From contig JANXSE010000365.1 of assembly GCA_025356695.1 (NCBI GenBank), forward strand, positions 1-9,608: a DNA stretch of 9,608 nucleotides, read 5' to 3'. A program made the translations under genes and the position numbers. The notes under the pieces are model-generated. The model saw only the letters and a program-made list of their open reading frames with translations. It did not search any database and was not told the DNA's origin. Every line of letters starts with the position of its first letter. The first letter of the stretch is position 1. Source of the DNA: Betaproteobacteria bacterium. Its GTDB lineage: Bacteria; Pseudomonadota; Gammaproteobacteria; Burkholderiales; SG8-41. Shown here one piece after another: positions 6,933-9,608 of this stretch.

Positions 6933-7910
6933 GTGAACCGGAAAACATGGATGGCCATTGCGGCGTTGCTGGCGGCATCGGCGTGCGGCATGTCCGTCGC
7001 GCAGAACTATCCGTCGCGCCCGATCCGCATGATCGTGCCTTTCGTCCCGGGCGGTTCGGTCGACTTTGTGGCGCGCATCGTCCAGCCGAAGTTCAGCGAA
7101 CTGCTCGGCCAGCAGGTGGTCATCGATAACCGCGCAGGTGCTTCGGGCAACATCGCCGTCGAACTGACGGCCAATTCGCCGCCCGACGGCCACACCATCC
7201 TGCTCGGCAACGTCGGCGCCAGCGCGATCAACCCCAGTGTTTTTCCAAAATTTCCGGTGCATGCAGGGCGCGACCTGCAGGCGGTGACGCTGCTGGTTGA
7301 CGTGCCCGGCGCGCTCGGTGTGCATGCCGCGGTGCCGGTGGCGAATCTCAAAGAGTTCATCGAATACGCGAAGGCGCGCCCGGGGCAGTTGAACTACGGT
7401 TCGTCGGCGGCGAGCAGCGCGCAAAGCCTCGCCATGGAATATTTCATGGGCAAGGCCGGCATTAAGCTGGTGTCGATCCCGTACAAGGGCGGTGCCGGTG
7501 CGGCCACACTCGCCGTGCTCGCCGGCGAAGTCACCGCCACCATGCTGACCACCGCGTCCTTCGTGCCGCACCTGAAAGGCGGCAAGGTCAAGGTGCTCGC
7601 GGTGATTTCGCCCAAACGCGTGTCGCAACTGCCCGACGTGCCGACCATGATCGAGCACGGTTATCCGGAGCTGCGTCTGGGTTCGTGGATCGGCGTCTTC
7701 GTCGCCAAACAGACGCCGCTGGCCATCGTCAAACGCATCTATGACACCACGCTCAAGGTCGCTAACGATCCATTGGTGACTGAACGCCTCAACGGTGGCG
7801 GCGCGCTGGTCGTCACCAACAATTCGCCCGAAGAGTTTGCGCAGTTCATGCGCGCGCAGACCGAATTCTGGGCGAAACTCGTCAAACAGGCCGGTGTGGC
7901 CGCGGAATAG
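6933..7910 (+). CDS. Bug/TctC-family periplasmic solute-binding protein (bug3)
   Basis: A 325-residue TTT-type binding protein starting at GTG 6933, with a strong AGGAG (6921-6925) seven bases upstream. The signal peptide covers residues 1-23, with cleavage after SVA23 before QNYP. Motifs are VPFVPGGSVD (35-44), VVIDNRAGASGN, SPPDGHTIL, IPYKGGAGAATLAV and VPTMIEHGYPEL. The gap before it (6860-6932) holds a small CCGAT/ATCGG hairpin just upstream of the ribosome site but no clear promoter or terminator, so read-through from the aldolase gene is likely. Its stop codon is part of the ribosome site of bug4. The ligand is unknown. Side by side, bug3 and bug4 differ widely outside the shared motifs, so they are not a recent duplication. 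Confidence 0.95.
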   Translation: MNRKTWMAIAALLAASACGMSVAQNYPSRPIRMIVPFVPGGSVDFVARIVQPKFSELLGQQVVIDNRAGASGNIAVELTANSPPDGHTILLGNVGASAINPSVFPKFPVHAGRDLQAVTLLVDVPGALGVHAAVPVANLKEFIEYAKARPGQLNYGSSAASSAQSLAMEYFMGKAGIKLVSIPYKGGAGAATLAVLAGEVTATMLTTASFVPHLKGGKVKVLAVISPKRVSQLPDVPTMIEHGYPELRLGSWIGVFVAKQTPLAIVKRIYDTTLKVANDPLVTERLNGGGALVVTNNSPEEFAQFMRAQTEFWAKLVKQAGVAAE

Positions 7911-7919
7911 GAGAACTAC

Positions 7920-8882
7920 ATGAAAGTATTGAAACTCGTCGCATTCGCCGCCGGCTGGGCCGCCGTGGTTGCCTGCGCACAAACCTATCCGGTGAAAACC
8001 ATCCGCGTCATCAATCCCTACACGCCGGGCGGCGGCGTCGATGCGCTGTTCCGTCCACTGGCGCAGAAAATGAGCGAGGGCCTGAAGCAGCAGATCGTCG
8101 TCGACAACCGTCCGGGGGCGAACGGCATGATCGGCATGGAAGCGGCGGCGAAGGCCGCCCCAGACGGCTACACGCTGGTCGTGAGCACCACGGGTGCCCT
8201 GGCGATGAACGTCAGCGTCTACAAGAAGGTGCCCTTCGATCCGGTCAAGGACTACGTGCCGATTTCGAACTATGCGGAATCGGCGTTCATTCTCGCCGCG
8301 CATCCGTCGCTGCCGGCGAAGAACATCAAGGAACTCATTGCGCTGGCGAAAGCCAAACCCGAACAACTCACCTACGCGAGCTTCGGTGTCGGCAGCTCGG
8401 CGCATCTCGGCATGGAACTCCTCAGTATGCTGGGTGGTGTAAAGATGGTGCATGTGCCCTACAAAGGCAGCGTGCCGATGGTCACCGACCTCGTTGCCGG
8501 CCACGTCATGCTGAGCCTGGATTCGATGCAATCGGTGATGCCGGTGATCCGCGACCGCCGCGTCAAGGCGATCGGCATCGCCGCGGCGAAACGCTCACCC
8601 GCCGCGCCCGAGATTCCGACCATGGCCGAATCGGGCCTGCCCGGCTTCGAAGTCGGCTCCTGGTACGGCCTGCTGGCGCCCGCCGGCACGCCGCGTGACA
8701 TCATCGTGCGGCTGCATGCGGAAGTGGTGAAAGCCGTCGGTTCAGCCGAAGTGCGCGAGCGCTTTCAGAGTTTCGGCAGCGAGCCGATCGGCAGTTCGCC
8801 GGATGAATTCGCCACACAGATCAAAAACGACATCGCCAAGTGGGCGAAGGTGGCGAAGACGGCGAATGTGAGGGCGGATTAG
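7920..8882 (+). CDS. Bug/TctC-family periplasmic solute-binding protein (bug4)
   Basis: A 320-residue TTT-type binding protein. AGGAG (7909-7913) overlaps the bug3 stop and lies six bases before ATG 7920, so the two are one operon. The signal peptide ends with A18 C19 A20 before QTYP. Cleavage after A20 is usual for the family, but VVAC also fits a lipoprotein box, so lipid anchoring at C19 is possible. Motifs are NPYTPGGGVD (32-41), VVDNRPGANGMIG, AAPDGYTLV, VPYKGSVPMVTDL, IPTMAESGLPGFE and SWYGLLAPAGTP. This is the most canonical of the four. It is the last gene of the GC-rich run. No intrinsic terminator can be seen after it. Confidence 0.95.
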   Translation: MKVLKLVAFAAGWAAVVACAQTYPVKTIRVINPYTPGGGVDALFRPLAQKMSEGLKQQIVVDNRPGANGMIGMEAAAKAAPDGYTLVVSTTGALAMNVSVYKKVPFDPVKDYVPISNYAESAFILAAHPSLPAKNIKELIALAKAKPEQLTYASFGVGSSAHLGMELLSMLGGVKMVHVPYKGSVPMVTDLVAGHVMLSLDSMQSVMPVIRDRRVKAIGIAAAKRSPAAPEIPTMAESGLPGFEVGSWYGLLAPAGTPRDIIVRLHAEVVKAVGSAEVRERFQSFGSEPIGSSPDEFATQIKNDIAKWAKVAKTANVRAD

Positions 8883-8887
8883 GCCGC

Positions 8888-8897
8888 GGGGGGGGGG
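8888..8897 (+). repeat. Run of ten G
   Basis: Ten consecutive G residues start six bases after the bug4 stop, at the change from GC-rich to AT-rich sequence. Homopolymers like this are prone to slippage, both in cells and in sequencing. It lies outside any coding frame, so phase variation of a protein is not implied. Confidence 0.85.
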
Positions 8898-8934
8898 CGG
8901 GATAGGACATTAGTATTAACGGTGATGATTCGGG

Positions 8935-8963
8935 TTGGCATTTGTTACATTTGGGCAGATAAT
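8935..8963 (+). promoter_or_regulatory. Predicted sigma70 promoter driving the cassette region
   Basis: TTGGCA (8935-8940) and GATAAT (8958-8963) are each one base off the sigma70 consensus and are separated by exactly 17 bases. Transcription would start near 8970, inside the 14-bp repeats, and run into the cassette ORF at 9020. The position, just before the recombination site and pointing into the cassettes, is that of an integron cassette promoter (Pc). The role is inferred from sequence and position. Confidence 0.6.
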
Positions 8964-9006
8964 TTTTGGCAACTAATATTTGTCACCTAAATTTTGTCAA
9001 CTAATA
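8951..9006 (+). repeat. Four degenerate tandem 14-bp repeats
   Basis: Units start at 8951, 8965, 8979 and 8993. The second and fourth, TTTGGCAACTAATA and TTTGTCAACTAATA, differ at one base; the third, TTTGTCACCTAAAT, at three from the fourth; the first is a weak match (10 of 14 to the second). The array ends three bases before the GTTAGAT core site. Direct repeats next to a core site are a feature of integron attI sites, where they bind the integrase, so this may be an attI-like region. It could also bind another regulator. Confidence 0.7.
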
Positions 9007-9009
9007 CTA

Positions 9010-9016
9010 GTTAGAT
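9010..9016 (+). other. Integron core site GTTAGAT at the left cassette boundary
   Basis: GTTAGAT fits the GTTRRRY core at which integron integrases cut (between G 9010 and T 9011). It overlaps a short inverted repeat AACTA / TAGTT (8999-9012), reminiscent of the paired inverted binding boxes of a simple recombination site. The cassette ORF begins four bases after it, as is usual for cassettes. Confidence 0.55.
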
Positions 9017-9470
9017 TCCATGATAATTGCGCGTGCAAACTATTTCTTAGCAAATTTCCCGCTATGGTTTTTGGCCATGGCTATTAGCTTGGGCACTCTT
9101 TTCACAATTCCGCTGCTTGGAGCGCCCATGTTGTTACTTATCATCGTCGTGTTAACTCGGAAATTTCGTGAGAAACGCTGGCCATTTTGCCCTATGCCGG
9201 ATACAGAAGGCGTTTTTGGCCACATTGCTCTTTTTATTGGCAACATATGCTTTTATGGAACGATGTTGGCATCAATGGCCGACCCTATAAAACAGCTATA
9301 TTCGTTTTATACATTTCCAGTGCTCGTTGTTTGCTATGTTGTTGGCTTTTCGAAATTTAAGAAACCGGTCAGCACCAACAATCAATCCCATTGAAAATGA
9401 AATCTAACTTTGCGATCAATCGCGACGCAAAAAAGCGCTTCGCGCTTTCGAGCGCGCGTCATCGCGGACG
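9011..9470 (+). mobile_element. Integron gene cassette, 460 bp, with one ORF and attC
   Basis: The unit runs from the cut point of the 9010 core site to the cut point inside the attC R' box (G 9470 / T 9471). It holds a single short ORF starting close to the left edge and an attC at the right edge, the standard layout of a promoterless cassette. It is visibly AT-rich, unlike the host DNA to the left. No intI gene lies in the window. Confidence 0.7.
9020..9394 (+). CDS. Cassette-borne small integral membrane protein, family not recognised
   Basis: A 124-residue protein with about four predicted membrane helices: roughly residues 12-27, 28-46, 67-87 and 93-111. Between the second and third lies a basic, proline-containing loop (RKFREKRWPFCPMPDTEG), likely cytoplasmic; the tail is hydrophilic (KFKKP...NNQSH). 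I do not recognise the family and assign no function. The codon use and base composition are AT-rich, unlike all genes to the left, which indicates a different origin. No Shine-Dalgarno site precedes ATG 9020, which lies only four bases from the core recombination site; missing ribosome sites are common in gene cassettes. Expression would depend on the predicted promoter at 8935-8963. A chance ORF is unlikely given its hydrophobic pattern and the fit to the cassette limits. Confidence 0.75.
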   Translation: MIIARANYFLANFPLWFLAMAISLGTLFTIPLLGAPMLLLIIVVLTRKFREKRWPFCPMPDTEGVFGHIALFIGNICFYGTMLASMADPIKQLYSFYTFPVLVVCYVVGFSKFKKPVSTNNQSH

Positions 9471-9476
9471 TTATGC
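9402..9476 (+). other. attC recombination site (59-base element), 75 bp
   Basis: The left box R'' is ATCTAAC (9402-9408), a full match to RYYYAAC. The right box R' is GTTATGC (9470-9476), one base off GTTRRRY but a form I recall from known attC sites. Between them the strand folds back on itself: TAAC with GTTA, GCGAT (9412-9416) with ATCGC (9461-9465), GACGC (9424-9428) with GCGTC (9456-9460), and a perfect terminal hairpin AAAGCGC-TTC-GCGCTTT (9432-9448). The left arm has about seven extra bases, giving the asymmetry expected of attC. Length lies in the usual range. It starts seven bases after the cassette ORF stop, and its direction fits cassettes read on the + strand. Confidence 0.8.
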
Positions 9477-9608
9477 GTAGAAAAATAATTCGGATGCTGC
9501 GATGAAATTTGAGTGGGATTCTCGCAAAGCCGAGATCAATCTTCGCAAACACGGCGTCTCGTTCGACGAAGCAGCCTCGATATTTCTTGACAGCTTGGCG
9601 CTTTCTGG
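9471..9608 (+). mobile_element. Start of a second gene cassette (runs off the window)
   Basis: By cassette rules the next unit begins right after the cut point in the attC R' box. It contains the 5' end of a BrnT-type toxin gene 31 bases in. Its own attC, if present, lies beyond the window, so its cassette status rests on the left boundary only. Confidence 0.55.
9502..9608 (+). CDS. brnT: BrnT-family toxin (type II toxin-antitoxin), 3' end missing
   Basis: Only the first 35 codons are present; the gene runs off the window. The sequence MKFEWDSRKAEINLRKHGVS followed by FDEAASIF is the characteristic N-terminus of BrnT, a RelE-fold ribonuclease toxin of about 90-100 residues. BrnT is neutralised by BrnA, a DNA-binding antitoxin normally encoded directly downstream, which also represses the operon. 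The brnA gene would lie outside the window. The ribosome site is weak (GGATG at 9492-9496). An AATAAT hexamer at 9484-9489 could be a -10 element but has no clear -35 partner. Toxin-antitoxin pairs are common in integron cassette arrays, where they help keep the array from being lost. The family call is firm from the motif; whether the gene is intact is unknown. Confidence 0.85.
   Translation, partial: MKFEWDSRKAEINLRKHGVSFDEAASIFLDSLALS

Noticed and set aside
7920..7979. bug4 as a lipoprotein
   Set aside because: VVAC fits a lipobox, but the usual family cleavage after ACA before QTYP is as good; left open rather than called.
6909..8531. A 540-codon open frame on the minus strand opposite bug3 and bug4
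   Set aside because: It is the mirror of two clear Bug genes, rich in His/Arg as antisense frames of GC-rich genes are, and has no recognisable domain.
8951..9006. Tandem 14-bp repeats as a CRISPR array or plasmid iterons
   Set aside because: Units are contiguous with no spacers, too short for CRISPR, and there is no replication gene nearby.
8900..9016. A second attC just upstream of the membrane protein gene
   Set aside because: The GTTAGAT core is present, but I find no matching RYYYAAC box with inverted arms 55-140 bases upstream. It is better described as an attI-like or secondary site.

Overview
The window looks like chromosomal DNA of a high-GC Gram-negative bacterium, most plausibly a betaproteobacterium of the Burkholderiales type. 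The best evidence is four separate Bug/TctC-type periplasmic solute-binding proteins in under 7.3 kb, a family massively expanded in Bordetella, Cupriavidus and relatives. Nearly all of positions 1-8880 is GC-rich with strong third-position G/C. Every recognisable gene is on the + strand.

Region 1 (1-1495): the 3' part of a Sir2-family NAD-dependent deacylase, then a predicted Tat-exported protein that appears to hold two tandem ferredoxin-like (dimeric alpha/beta barrel, EthD-like) domains.

Region 2 (1496-8882): a same-strand run of bug1, a metal-dependent amidohydrolase of the ACMSD-like family, bug2 (its ATG overlaps the amidohydrolase stop), a periplasmic NodB-type polysaccharide deacetylase, a class II aldolase/adducin-type enzyme, bug3 and bug4. 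Short gaps and one stop/start overlap suggest one or two transcripts. bug1 sits between two different extragenic inverted repeats (1532-1599 and 2621-2647). The mix of binding proteins with an amidohydrolase and an aldolase suggests uptake and breakdown of small organic acids, but the substrate cannot be read from sequence. No TctA/TctB membrane subunits are present.

Region 3 (about 8883-9608): the character changes abruptly to AT-rich DNA after a run of ten G. I read this as an integron gene-cassette region without an integrase in view. A strong sigma70-like promoter (TTGGCA, 17 bp, GATAAT) is followed by four degenerate tandem 14-bp repeats and a core recombination site GTTAGAT (9010-9016). 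Next comes a cassette with a 124-residue four-helix membrane protein I do not recognise, closed by a good attC site (9402-9476). The following cassette begins with the 5' end of a BrnT-family toxin gene, cut by the window edge. This is the most interesting part: either the left end of an attC array lacking its integrase, or cassettes captured at an attI-like or secondary site beside a metabolic operon.
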